Position numbers and translations under genes: made by a program | Notes under the pieces: model-generated | The model's database searches: none | What the model saw: the letters and a program-made list of their open reading frames with translations, nothing else | Told to the model about the DNA's origin: nothing | Origin: Aureispira sp. CCB-QB1 | Lineage (GTDB): Bacteria; Bacteroidota; Bacteroidia; Chitinophagales; Saprospiraceae | NCBI RefSeq assembly: GCF_000724545.1 | Contig: NZ_JHBV01000029.1 | Coordinates: forward strand, 62,001 to 126,000 | Reading direction: 5' to 3' | DNA length: 64,000 nucleotides | Shown here: one piece after another, positions 9,309 to 16,608 of the stretch | Layout: each line of letters starts with the position of its first letter | Position numbering within the stretch: the first letter of the stretch is position 1

Positions 9309-9433
9309 ATACTCCGTTGATTACCTGCGGTGCTACTTCGTGGTAGCTCCCTGCGGTCGTGAGGGCGCAAGCTTAGTTTTTTAGTTTTCCTACGAACCCG
9401 CAGGCTCAAACTAATACGATTTTTCAACGGAGT
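9309..9433. mobile_element. MITE-like element, ACTCCGTTGA group
   Basis: About 125 bp bounded by a perfect 10-bp inverted repeat, ACTCCGTTGA (9311-9320) and TCAACGGAGT (9424-9433). Inside are blocks also found in the other elements of this window, such as GCTACTTCGTGG and CTCCCTGCGGTCGTGAG. No open reading frame fits inside. Other members are at 18274-18318 and 56066-56245. It lies just upstream of the TonB-C protein gene and may carry or disturb its promoter. Confidence 0.6.
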
Positions 9434-9461
9434 CATGTAGGTAAAGAAACAAATTAAATCC

Positions 9462-10592
9462 ATGAAATTCACAACACTTTTTATGTTGGGCTGCTTCTTA
9501 GTATCTTCTACCATGCTATTGGCTCAACAAACTATTTCAGAAATCCAAACAGAGGCTGATCAAATAAAAAAAGAGGAAGGTTCTATCAGTTTTTCATATG
9601 CTGAAAAATTATTGGAACTTGCCCAAATGTACGAAATTCAAAAAGATTTTCAGAAAGCCACCGATTTGGACCAAGAAGTAACGCTTATTTTAAATACGTT
9701 TTCTGACAGTATTCCTCCAGATTATGAAACCGAATACATCATTCAAGAACAATTAGAAAACCTGCGTTTAAAGCAATACTTGATTCAAGAAAAAGATTGG
9801 ATAGAACGAAGCATTAAAGCAAAAGCATACTTGGGTATCATGCATTTCTTTCAAATTGCTCATCGGTTTATAGGTAGCCAACACGAAGATTATTTGAATA
9901 ACTGGGAGAAAGCTTATTTTTTATACAATAGTGTCAACTACTATAACCTGCAACAAGCTAGAAATCTTTGGAAAGCAATTACTCAGCATCGAGCTCAGGA
10001 GTCTCAAGAAGAAAGTTTTACACACCTTGAAGTATTATTTGGATATGCTAGTTTTTGTGATAGAACCAATGACACAGAAACCTATAATACCTTAAAAACA
10101 ACCATTGAAAAACATTGGCCTTATGCCTTTGGAAACAATGCGGACTATGTACCACCACAAGAGGACTTAGATGTAAAGGACGATATCACTTTGCCAGAAG
10201 AAGAAGGAAAAGAAGAAAATTCTTCCATATTTGTTTCAGTAGAAGAAATGCCTAGGTTTCCAGGTTGTGAAGCACTCCAAGAAGATCATAAAGAGAAAAA
10301 AGCTTGCGCAGATCTAAAACTATTGCAATTTATCTACAAAAAAATAACCTATCCTACACCTGCTTTAGAAAACGGCATACAAGGGATGTCTGTCGTTAGT
10401 TTTACAGTAACAGAATATGGTACTATTGTTGATTTTAAAATCCTTAGAGATCCAGGCGGTGCTTGTGGACAAGAGGCATTGCGAGTAATTAAATTCATGA
10501 ATGAATTGCCAAGTCGCTGGACGCCAGGGAAACAAAGAGGGAAACATGTTCGAGTAAAATATAATTTGCCCGTTAGATTTAAGCTGACTTAA
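9462..10592 (+). CDS. Secreted protein with C-terminal TonB-C domain
   Basis: 376 residues with a signal peptide (MKFTTLFMLGCFLVSSTMLLAQ). The middle (30-240) is helical and TPR-like, with many paired aromatic and Leu/Ala positions. From about 258 the sequence reads as the common Bacteroidota energy-transducer C-terminal module: VEEMPRFPGCEAL, a K-x-I-x-YP stretch (KKITYPTPALENGIQG), VSFTVTEYGTIVDFKILRD, GQEALRVIKFM and a final VRVKYNLPVRFKL. It lacks an N-terminal membrane anchor of the TonB type, so it is periplasmic rather than a true energy transducer. It sits about 270 bp upstream of the ExbB gene on the same strand, and a functional link with that locus is plausible. Confidence 0.75.
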   Translation: MKFTTLFMLGCFLVSSTMLLAQQTISEIQTEADQIKKEEGSISFSYAEKLLELAQMYEIQKDFQKATDLDQEVTLILNTFSDSIPPDYETEYIIQEQLENLRLKQYLIQEKDWIERSIKAKAYLGIMHFFQIAHRFIGSQHEDYLNNWEKAYFLYNSVNYYNLQQARNLWKAITQHRAQESQEESFTHLEVLFGYASFCDRTNDTETYNTLKTTIEKHWPYAFGNNADYVPPQEDLDVKDDITLPEEEGKEENSSIFVSVEEMPRFPGCEALQEDHKEKKACADLKLLQFIYKKITYPTPALENGIQGMSVVSFTVTEYGTIVDFKILRDPGGACGQEALRVIKFMNELPSRWTPGKQRGKHVRVKYNLPVRFKLT

Positions 10593-10612
10593 GAAGGCAT
10601 CTTTTCATTTTA

Positions 10613-10645
10613 TTAGATAAGAATTAGCATTGTATCTAACTTTTT
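10613..10645 (+). terminator. Possible weak terminator
   Basis: A 7-bp stem, TTAGATA (10613-10619) with TATCTAA (10633-10639), followed by CTTTTT. The stem is AT-rich and weak, so this is tentative. It lies 20 bp after the TonB-C protein gene. Confidence 0.35.
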
Positions 10646-10865
10646 GCCGAATAAAAAAATAAAAAAACGTAACGTGCGTTTTTTAATAAAATTAAATACC
10701 AAAATGCTTTATCCCCTAAACTTCAAATAAATTTAGTGTGCCGCTAAATAAAAATATCCTTGAAATAGTAGTAAGTACTTCTTATAATTTATATATTACG
10801 GTCAAATGTCTGTTTGAATTGCTTTGGCATTTTTTTTAATTTAAGATAAAACAAATCATAACACT

Positions 10866-11567
10866 ATGTTTTCGAATCTATTTTTCTTGTTTCAAACACC
10901 ACCAACAGATACAACTGGTTTAGAACCAACTGTACAAGCATTTTCTTTAATTGGAGTAGTTGCCAAAGGTGGTGCTATTGGTATCACTATCGCTATTATT
11001 CTTTTGTTCTTATCTGTTATAGCTATCTACATTTTAATTGAGCGTTATTTGACCATCAAGCGCGCTGGAGAAGTAGATGATAATTTCATGAAGGAGATTG
11101 GAAGTTTTGTACAAAATGGTGACATTCAGTCGGCAATCAACAAATGCAATGTAACAGACACACCTGTTGCCAGATTAGTTTCTAAAGGGTTACAACGCAT
11201 TGGAAAACCATTAGAAGATATCAATACAGCTGTACAAAATGTTGGTAATTTGGAAATTTACAAACTAGAAAAGCGATTGTCTTTGTTAGCAACCATCTCA
11301 GGAGCTGCTCCTATGATTGGGTTCTTGGGTACGGTGACTGGTATGATCTTGTCTTTTATGAATATGGCTGGTGGTGATGTTAGTACGGAATCGTTGGCTG
11401 GTGGTATTTACCAAGCTTTGGTAACAACAGCATTTGGTTTGGTGGTAGGTATTATTGCCTTTATTGGTTATAATACATTGATTGCTCAAATGGATCGAGT
11501 TGTATTTAAAATGGAAGCGGCTACCGTAGAATTCCTAGACTTATTACAAGAGCCTGCTAGACACTAA
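10866..11567 (+). CDS. MotA/TolQ/ExbB proton channel protein
   Basis: 233 residues with the three transmembrane helices of the family at about 34-58, 140-165 and 180-205. The long cytoplasmic loop between helices 1 and 2 includes the ERYLTIKRA start. The conserved second-helix region APMIGFLGTVTGMI (148-161) is intact, and the third helix holds the VTTAFGLVVGI motif. ExbB forms a pentameric inner-membrane channel that, with ExbD, turns the proton gradient into movement of TonB. The gene starts a cluster with two ExbD genes, a small membrane protein and a TonB-like protein, all on the same strand. Confidence 0.92.
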   Translation: MFSNLFFLFQTPPTDTTGLEPTVQAFSLIGVVAKGGAIGITIAIILLFLSVIAIYILIERYLTIKRAGEVDDNFMKEIGSFVQNGDIQSAINKCNVTDTPVARLVSKGLQRIGKPLEDINTAVQNVGNLEIYKLEKRLSLLATISGAAPMIGFLGTVTGMILSFMNMAGGDVSTESLAGGIYQALVTTAFGLVVGIIAFIGYNTLIAQMDRVVFKMEAATVEFLDLLQEPARH

Positions 11568-11880
11568 CATAAATTATATTTTAGTTCTTAAGCACACTGC
11601 AAAGTGAATGTTCAATAATTTTCAAGCAAATCTTTGTTTCAAACTGCTAAAAAGTATTGAATTTAAGGCTTTCTAAGCTGAAAAATTTATTTTATAGTGT
11701 GCTGAGAGTTTATTTCCTATTAGAACTAAAATTTTTCTCTTCACTATTTTTAGAATAGTTCGTTGCTTATTTTCGGTAACTTTTCTCTTAAAAAGAGTAA
11801 TGATTTGCCATTTAAGTTAGATTTAAATTTTTGGAGGTATATCCAAATCGAACTATTTATTTTATTAAAGCACCTTTAAT
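11568..11880 (+). other. Long leader between exbB and exbD-like genes
   Basis: 313 bp inside an otherwise compact cluster, with no open frame seen. It carries an inverted repeat, AGCACACT (11591-11598) and AGTGTGCT (11696-11703), about 97 bp apart, which could close a large RNA stem loop. There is no poly-T tract directly after it. It may be an internal promoter region or a structured leader controlling the ExbD genes. Confidence 0.4.
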
Positions 11881-12309
11881 ATGGGATTAAAAAAGAGAAA
11901 TAAATTCAATGCAGAATTTAATATGTCGTCTTTGACGGATATTATCTTTTTGTTATTGATTTTCTTTATGTTAACTTCAAGCTTGACCAGTCCTAATAGT
12001 CAGAACTTGGACCGACCAAAATCTAGTAGTAAAACGCCTTCTCCTCAAAACGTTGCGCTTTCGATTACACCAGAAGGCAAATTTTTTGTAGATGCAGATG
12101 AGGTTCCTGAATCTCAACTAGAACAAAAATTGCTTGAAGCAATTAATAAAGAAAGAAGAAAAAATCGAGAAAAAAATATCCAAACTGAAGTAACGGTTGT
12201 TTTAAATGTAGAAATGACTGAAACAACAGGAACTATCGTTGAATATATGAAGCTTAGCAACAAACTAGGTGTGCGCCTTATTTTGGCAACAGAACCAGGA
12301 GATGAATAA
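11881..12309 (+). CDS. ExbD/TolR-type biopolymer transport protein (copy 1)
   Basis: 142 residues: a short cytoplasmic N-terminus, one transmembrane helix (about 17-36) and a periplasmic domain. The helix starts MSSLTDIIFLLLIFFML and holds the conserved aspartate (Asp20) used in proton translocation. The periplasmic part has the usual pattern of a small beta domain (ALSITPEGKFFVDADEVP) and a final VRLILATEP strand. A 36-bp block over the helix (11917-11952) is identical to the second ExbD gene downstream, whereas the periplasmic parts differ strongly. It works with ExbB and TonB in the inner membrane. Confidence 0.92.
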   Translation: MGLKKRNKFNAEFNMSSLTDIIFLLLIFFMLTSSLTSPNSQNLDRPKSSSKTPSPQNVALSITPEGKFFVDADEVPESQLEQKLLEAINKERRKNREKNIQTEVTVVLNVEMTETTGTIVEYMKLSNKLGVRLILATEPGDE

Positions 12310-12402
12310 TTAAACGCACTCTATTATACTTTGAGTTGATCGGTTGCTGTTGCACCCCTCAAAGTATTAAAACGTTATAAGTTTGCTAAAAAACATCAAA
12401 CA

Positions 12403-12825
12403 ATGGGATTAAAAAAAAGAACAAAAGTATCTGCAGAGTTTAATATGTCGTCTTTGACGGATATTATCTTTTTGCTGTTAATCTTTTTTATGTTAACATC
12501 TAGTTTGGTAAGTCCAACCGCAATTAATTTAAAATTGCCTAACTCTAGTACCGATGCTAAACGCGATACTAAAAAAGTAGAAGGACCAATCAAATTAGAC
12601 ATTAATAAACGTAAAGAATACACAATTAATGGTAAACGCTTGGCAGAAAAAGCCGTCCGAGGAAAATTAACGTCTATCGTAAACAATGATCGAAGACAAC
12701 CAGAGGACATTACAATCATTTTATCTATTGATGAAAATGTAGATGCTCAAACATTGGTAACTAATGTAGATTTAATCAACGATTTAGGTATTAAAATGAT
12801 TTTGGCAACAAAACTTTCTAAATAA
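12403..12825 (+). CDS. ExbD/TolR-type biopolymer transport protein (copy 2)
   Basis: 140 residues with the same architecture as the preceding gene: MGLKKR start, transmembrane helix at about 17-36 with Asp20, then a periplasmic domain (LDINKRKEYTINGKRL) ending VDLINDLGIKMILATKLSK. Two ExbD paralogues beside one ExbB are common in Bacteroidota, and the two may form mixed dimers. It lies 93 bp after copy 1 and 57 bp before the next gene. The divergent periplasmic domain suggests a different peptidoglycan or TonB contact. Confidence 0.92.
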   Translation: MGLKKRTKVSAEFNMSSLTDIIFLLLIFFMLTSSLVSPTAINLKLPNSSTDAKRDTKKVEGPIKLDINKRKEYTINGKRLAEKAVRGKLTSIVNNDRRQPEDITIILSIDENVDAQTLVTNVDLINDLGIKMILATKLSK

Positions 12826-12882
12826 GCGTTTAATATAACTGTAGCAAGTATTGCTACACAAAATCATAAATGCTTAAAAAGC

Positions 12883-13251
12883 ATGGCATTTAGACGAAAT
12901 TTTAATAAAGCTGATGATGCTCAAATTCGCCGAAAGATAATTGTATTAATTGGAACAATTGTGACTGTTGTTATATTAGCTCAATTGGCATGGGAGCTCA
13001 GCCATTCAGATACACCTCATTTGATTGAAGTCGAGATGTTGGATAGAAATCAGTTTATTATACAAGGCGATACAACTAATTACGAGGAATTTGCATCTAA
13101 ACTAAAAAAGGAAGTTATACAATCTAAAAAAGAGCATTTGAACAATCAAATTCAATTGAAACTACCTCCTACTAGCAAACAATCTAAAGAAGTTGCAGAC
13201 ATTATTATGATTGTTAATGGAATGAATTTGGATTGGGAAATAAAATATTAA
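12883..13251 (+). CDS. Small single-pass membrane protein, possibly divergent ExbD
   Basis: 122 residues: a basic N-terminus (MAFRRNFNKADDAQIRRK), one hydrophobic helix at about 21-42 (IVLIGTIVTVVILAQLAW) and a periplasmic part of about 80 residues. The topology and size match ExbD, and the ending (VADIIMIVNGMNLDWEIKY) resembles the last helix and strand of ExbD. The helix lacks the conserved aspartate, so it could not carry protons. It ends 4 bp before the TonB-like gene, so the two must be co-translated. I read it as an accessory or structural member of the complex. The ExbD kinship is inference. Confidence 0.7.
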   Translation: MAFRRNFNKADDAQIRRKIIVLIGTIVTVVILAQLAWELSHSDTPHLIEVEMLDRNQFIIQGDTTNYEEFASKLKKEVIQSKKEHLNNQIQLKLPPTSKQSKEVADIIMIVNGMNLDWEIKY

Positions 13252-13255
13252 TACT

Positions 13256-14059
13256 ATGATTACCAACAACTATACGAGTCTAGAAGACTTCGAAAAACCA
13301 GAAGACAAACGAAAAGGACGTATTGGCGCAGGCATTTTCTTAGTTACAGTACTAGTTCTATTATTTGTTCCTTGGTTCAAAACTATTTACCCAATTCCTG
13401 AGGCAGAGGGCTTGATGGCGTCCTTTGGGGATGTGGAACTCGCAGGTGGCAGTGAAGATTTTGTCAAACCTGCTGAACCTACTCCTCCTCAACCAGATCC
13501 TGTCGAAACAAAACCTGTTGTAGAAAAGGTAGATGAAGTTGAAACGGTTAAGAATGACGAAGAACCTATCGTCAACGAAAAACCAGAGCCTACTCCAACA
13601 CCACCTACTCCAGAACCTGAACCTGAACCAACTCCGACACCACCTAAACCAGATCCTGGTTCTTTATTCCCTGGATCAAGTAAATCCAATGGAAAAGGAA
13701 CAGCTAAAGGTGATGGTACCCAAGGTCGCCCAGATGGAAAAGGAGATTTAGGAGGTACAGGAAATGGTGATAAAGGGAAAGGAAAAGGAAAAATTGGTAG
13801 TCGCCGCAATATTCGTAAATGCGAAGATTACAAAGCGGGCAATGCTTCTTGGCAAGAAAAAGGAACGGCTGTTGTCACAATTTGTGTGGATGCCAGAGGC
13901 AAAGTGGTTAGCGCTGAATTTAATCGCCGAAAATCAACCATTACAAGCCAAGCTTTGATTGATTTGGTGGTTGGCTGTGCCAAAGAATATCGCTATGAAA
14001 AAGCCCCCGGTCAACCAGAGGCTTGTGGAGATATTACCATCCAATTAGGCGTCCACTAG
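13256..14059 (+). CDS. TonB-family energy transducer
   Basis: 267 residues with the classic TonB layout: a cytoplasmic N-terminus, a transmembrane helix at about 23-41, a Pro/Glu/Thr-rich periplasm-spanning segment (about 75-140, with PEPEPEPTPTPPKP-like repeats), a Gly/Lys/Asp-rich linker (about 141-180) and a C-terminal domain (about 185-267). The last includes GTAVVTICVDARGKVVSAEF and ends GDITIQLGVH. Four cysteines in the C-terminal domain may form disulphides. The protein would transmit proton-motive force from the ExbBD complex to outer-membrane receptors. It is the last gene of the cluster and is followed by a strong terminator. Confidence 0.88.
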   Translation: MITNNYTSLEDFEKPEDKRKGRIGAGIFLVTVLVLLFVPWFKTIYPIPEAEGLMASFGDVELAGGSEDFVKPAEPTPPQPDPVETKPVVEKVDEVETVKNDEEPIVNEKPEPTPTPPTPEPEPEPTPTPPKPDPGSLFPGSSKSNGKGTAKGDGTQGRPDGKGDLGGTGNGDKGKGKGKIGSRRNIRKCEDYKAGNASWQEKGTAVVTICVDARGKVVSAEFNRRKSTITSQALIDLVVGCAKEYRYEKAPGQPEACGDITIQLGVH

Positions 14060-14092
14060 GATTGTACTAATTCATAAAAAATATTTTACCTG

Positions 14093-14127
14093 AGCATCAA
14101 TTCATTTCTGAATTGGTGCTTTTTTTG
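14093..14127 (+). terminator. Rho-independent terminator of the exb/tonB cluster
   Basis: A 12-bp stem, AGCATCAATTCA with TGAATTGGTGCT, containing one G-U pair and a 4-base loop, followed by a run of T. It lies about 35 bp after the TonB gene. Confidence 0.85.
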
Positions 14128-14216
14128 TAATCTTATTCGTTACTTTAGGGAGCCTTAAACAATAAATTTTATTAAATTACAAACTATTTTTTTGTTAAAG
14201 TGTTTGAATTGTTGCT

Positions 14217-15218
14217 ATGGTTTTAAAAAGGTTAAAAGGTGCTGACATATTATTCTATTTGGTCATTACTTATGTGATGGTTGCTGGGAGTTGGTGGTCT
14301 TATCTTTTGTATATCAAAAACTCGGATGCACTTAATGCTAAAAAAGAAGTTTTGTGGTTGCAAATGAAAGAACAAGGCATCACTGACCGGCAGGTTTATC
14401 TGGAATCCGCAGAGTATACCCGTTTAATAGAGCAATATGGTCGGCAAAAATGGATGATTTTTGGCGAATCTTCTGTTTTGCTTATCCTAATTGTACTTGG
14501 TATTTGGCGAATAGCCCAAAGCCGCCAAAAAGAATTGGCTTTAGCTGAACAACAACGAAATTTTTTATTATCAATTACCCATGAATTAAAGTCCCCCATT
14601 GCTGTTATAAAATTAACCCTAGATACGTTTAACAAAAGGACACTCACCGCCGAACAAAGCAAGATGCTCACTACCAATGCTCTTGCAGACACCGACCGGC
14701 TCAATAAATTGGTAGAAGATTTGCTCTTGGCTGCGCGCGTAGATGGAGGATATCAGTATACTTTTGAATCTCTTGACTTGGGGCTCTTGCTCCAAAAGTG
14801 TATAAAAATAGCTGCTCCTAAATATAGCGGAACCATTGAATTTAATAATAATGTTGGAGATGCAACCCTCAACAGAGGTGATCAAACTACTTTATCTTCT
14901 GTTTTTTTAAATATTATAGAAAATGCTATAAAGTATGCCCCCAATACTTCAAAAATTATTATTAGCTTGATGCAAAATAAGGAAAATACTTATTGTGTCG
15001 AAATTTCCGATTTTGGTCCAGGGATTTCTAAACTGGAACGTGAAAATATTTTTGAAAAATTTTATCGAATTGGCAATGAAGATACGAGAAAAACAAAGGG
15101 TACTGGATTAGGATTGTACATTGTTAAGCAAATAGTAAAAGCACACAAAGGCAATGTTAGTATCAAAAGTAATCAACCTACTGGTAGTATTTTTACCATT
15201 TCTTTGCCTAAAGCATGA
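14217..15218 (+). CDS. Membrane sensor histidine kinase
   Basis: 333 residues. Two transmembrane helices (about 12-32 and 80-99) flank a short periplasmic segment of about 45 residues; no HAMP domain is evident. The H-box LLSITHELKSPIAV places the phosphorylated histidine at residue 122. The catalytic domain has an N-box (NIIENAIKYAP), a G1 box (DFGPGIS), an F-box (FEKFYRI) and a G2 box (GTGLGLYIVK). All the motifs needed for activity are present. The next gene is an OmpR-type response regulator on the same strand, about 160 bp on, which is almost certainly the partner. The small sensor region gives no hint of the signal. Confidence 0.93.
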   Translation: MVLKRLKGADILFYLVITYVMVAGSWWSYLLYIKNSDALNAKKEVLWLQMKEQGITDRQVYLESAEYTRLIEQYGRQKWMIFGESSVLLILIVLGIWRIAQSRQKELALAEQQRNFLLSITHELKSPIAVIKLTLDTFNKRTLTAEQSKMLTTNALADTDRLNKLVEDLLLAARVDGGYQYTFESLDLGLLLQKCIKIAAPKYSGTIEFNNNVGDATLNRGDQTTLSSVFLNIIENAIKYAPNTSKIIISLMQNKENTYCVEISDFGPGISKLERENIFEKFYRIGNEDTRKTKGTGLGLYIVKQIVKAHKGNVSIKSNQPTGSIFTISLPKA

Positions 15219-15376
15219 TAAAATAAAACGGTAGCAACTTGCAAATCAATTATTGTTACCTTTAATAATTAAGTAATCTTGTAAAATCTAATGCCAACAA
15301 AATGAACATTTAAAGGTTTATTAAGGTTAGAGAATTACATGATTAAAAACTCCTAACGAATTACAAGTTAAATAGT

Positions 15377-16072
15377 ATGGCAGTACGAATTTTTTTAGTC
15401 GAAGATGAAATTAGCATCCGAGATGCACTCAAATTAAATTTAGAATTAGAAGGCTACGAAGTTGTCACCACTGGTGATGGAAAACAAGTCTTAAAAATGT
15501 TCAAAGAACAACACTTTGATATTGTATTGTTAGATATCATGTTGCCTGAAGTTAGTGGTTTGGAACTTTGTGAGCAAATCAGGTTGGTTAATATGGATAT
15601 TCCAATTATCTTTTTAACCGCAAAAGATACAACCGCAGACAAGGTTACAGGACTCAAAAAAGGCGCTGACGATTATATTGTCAAACCTTTTAACTTAGAA
15701 GAATTGCTGCTTAGAATTCAAATTTTGCTCAAACGCAGCCAAGGCAAAACGAGCACTTCTTTGGATAGCTTTGAATTTGGAGATAACAAAGCTAATTTTA
15801 AAACATTTGAAGCAACAGGCAAACAAGGTGATTTTAAATTGACAAAAAAAGAGGCCATGCTTCTAAAACTGCTGATTGAACGCCGTGGTGAAGTCGTGTC
15901 TAGACAACAAATTTTACAAAGTGTTTGGGGCTATGATGTCTATCCTTCTACTAGAACAATTGATAATTTTATCTTATCTTTCCGCAAATATTTCGAAGAG
16001 GATCCCAAATCTCCTAAGTTTTTCCACTCTGTCCGTGGCGTTGGATATAAATTCGTTACAGAAGAGGGATAA
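15377..16072 (+). CDS. OmpR/PhoB-family response regulator
   Basis: 231 residues: a receiver domain (about 3-118) with the acidic pocket VEDE (residues 8-11), phospho-acceptor Asp53 in LLDIMLPE, Thr81 and Lys103 in IVKPF, then a winged-helix DNA-binding domain (about 130-230) with the LTKKEAMLLKLL, SVWGYDVYPSTRTIDNFI and VRGVGYKFV signatures. It should be a transcription factor phosphorylated by the kinase encoded just upstream. The thioesterase gene starts 20 bp after its stop and probably belongs to the same transcript. Confidence 0.95.
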   Translation: MAVRIFLVEDEISIRDALKLNLELEGYEVVTTGDGKQVLKMFKEQHFDIVLLDIMLPEVSGLELCEQIRLVNMDIPIIFLTAKDTTADKVTGLKKGADDYIVKPFNLEELLLRIQILLKRSQGKTSTSLDSFEFGDNKANFKTFEATGKQGDFKLTKKEAMLLKLLIERRGEVVSRQQILQSVWGYDVYPSTRTIDNFILSFRKYFEEDPKSPKFFHSVRGVGYKFVTEEG

Positions 16073-16092
16073 AAATTGTATCAATTATATTT

Positions 16093-16527
16093 ATGAAAAT
16101 CTGGAAACAATCGTTTACCTTAGAAGGCTTGGACAGTATGTCCGCTAATACTCTATCCGAAACCTTTGATATCAAATTTGTAGAGTTTGGTGATAATTAT
16201 TTGATAGCAGAAATGCCTGTCACAAATAAAAATGTACAACCGATGCGCATTTTACACGGTGGAGCCTCTGTTGCACTAGCAGAAACTGTTGGAAGTATTG
16301 CCTCTGTCCTTTGTTTGGACGACCCTACAACAAATCATCCCGTAGGGTTAGACATCAACGCCAATCATTTGCGCTCTGTTCCCGAAGGAGGGAAAGTCCA
16401 AGCAAAAGTTACTCCAATTCATTTGGGTAAAAAAACACATGTATGGCACATTGATATTACAAATGAAGCAGGTAAAATGGTTTGTGTCAGTCGATTAACA
16501 ATGATGATTCGAAAAGCTCGAATCTAG
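16093..16527 (+). CDS. Hotdog-fold thioesterase (PaaI/YbdB-like)
   Basis: 144 residues, the usual length for a single hotdog domain. The active-site helix LHGGASVALAETVGS (about 55-69) has the HGG turn and the acidic residue of the PaaI/MenI-type acyl-CoA thioesterases. The matching strand VGLDINANHLRSV (about 85-97) has the family's N-H-L-R motif, and the final strands read VCVSRLTMMI. It would hydrolyse an aromatic or short acyl-CoA such as DHNA-CoA; the exact substrate cannot be read. It starts 20 bp after the response regulator gene. ATG at 16093 gives the usual family N-terminus; an internal Met at residue 16 is a possible alternative. Confidence 0.85.
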   Translation: MKIWKQSFTLEGLDSMSANTLSETFDIKFVEFGDNYLIAEMPVTNKNVQPMRILHGGASVALAETVGSIASVLCLDDPTTNHPVGLDINANHLRSVPEGGKVQAKVTPIHLGKKTHVWHIDITNEAGKMVCVSRLTMMIRKARI

Positions 16528-16556
16528 TTCATTCCTAATCATAATAATTACTATAT

Positions 16557-16590
16557 AGCCCTCTAATTGTTAATAGAGGGCTTTCGTTTT
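16557..16590 (+). terminator. Rho-independent terminator
   Basis: A perfect 9-bp stem, AGCCCTCTA (16557-16565) with TAGAGGGCT (16574-16582), and a T-rich tail. It closes the two-component and thioesterase transcript just before a converging gene. Confidence 0.85.
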
Positions 16591-16608
16591 TTCATAGTTA
16601 CTTTCTGC

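Noticed and set aside
9309-9433. CRISPR array or tRNA gene in the repeat-rich spacers
   Set aside because: The repeats are dispersed inverted elements, not regularly spaced direct repeats, and no tRNA-like cloverleaf was seen.
13489-13809. 106-codon frame antisense to the TonB gene
   Set aside because: Its Pro/Gly/Ser/Val repeats are the mirror of the Pro/Glu/Lys-rich linker of the TonB gene on the other strand.
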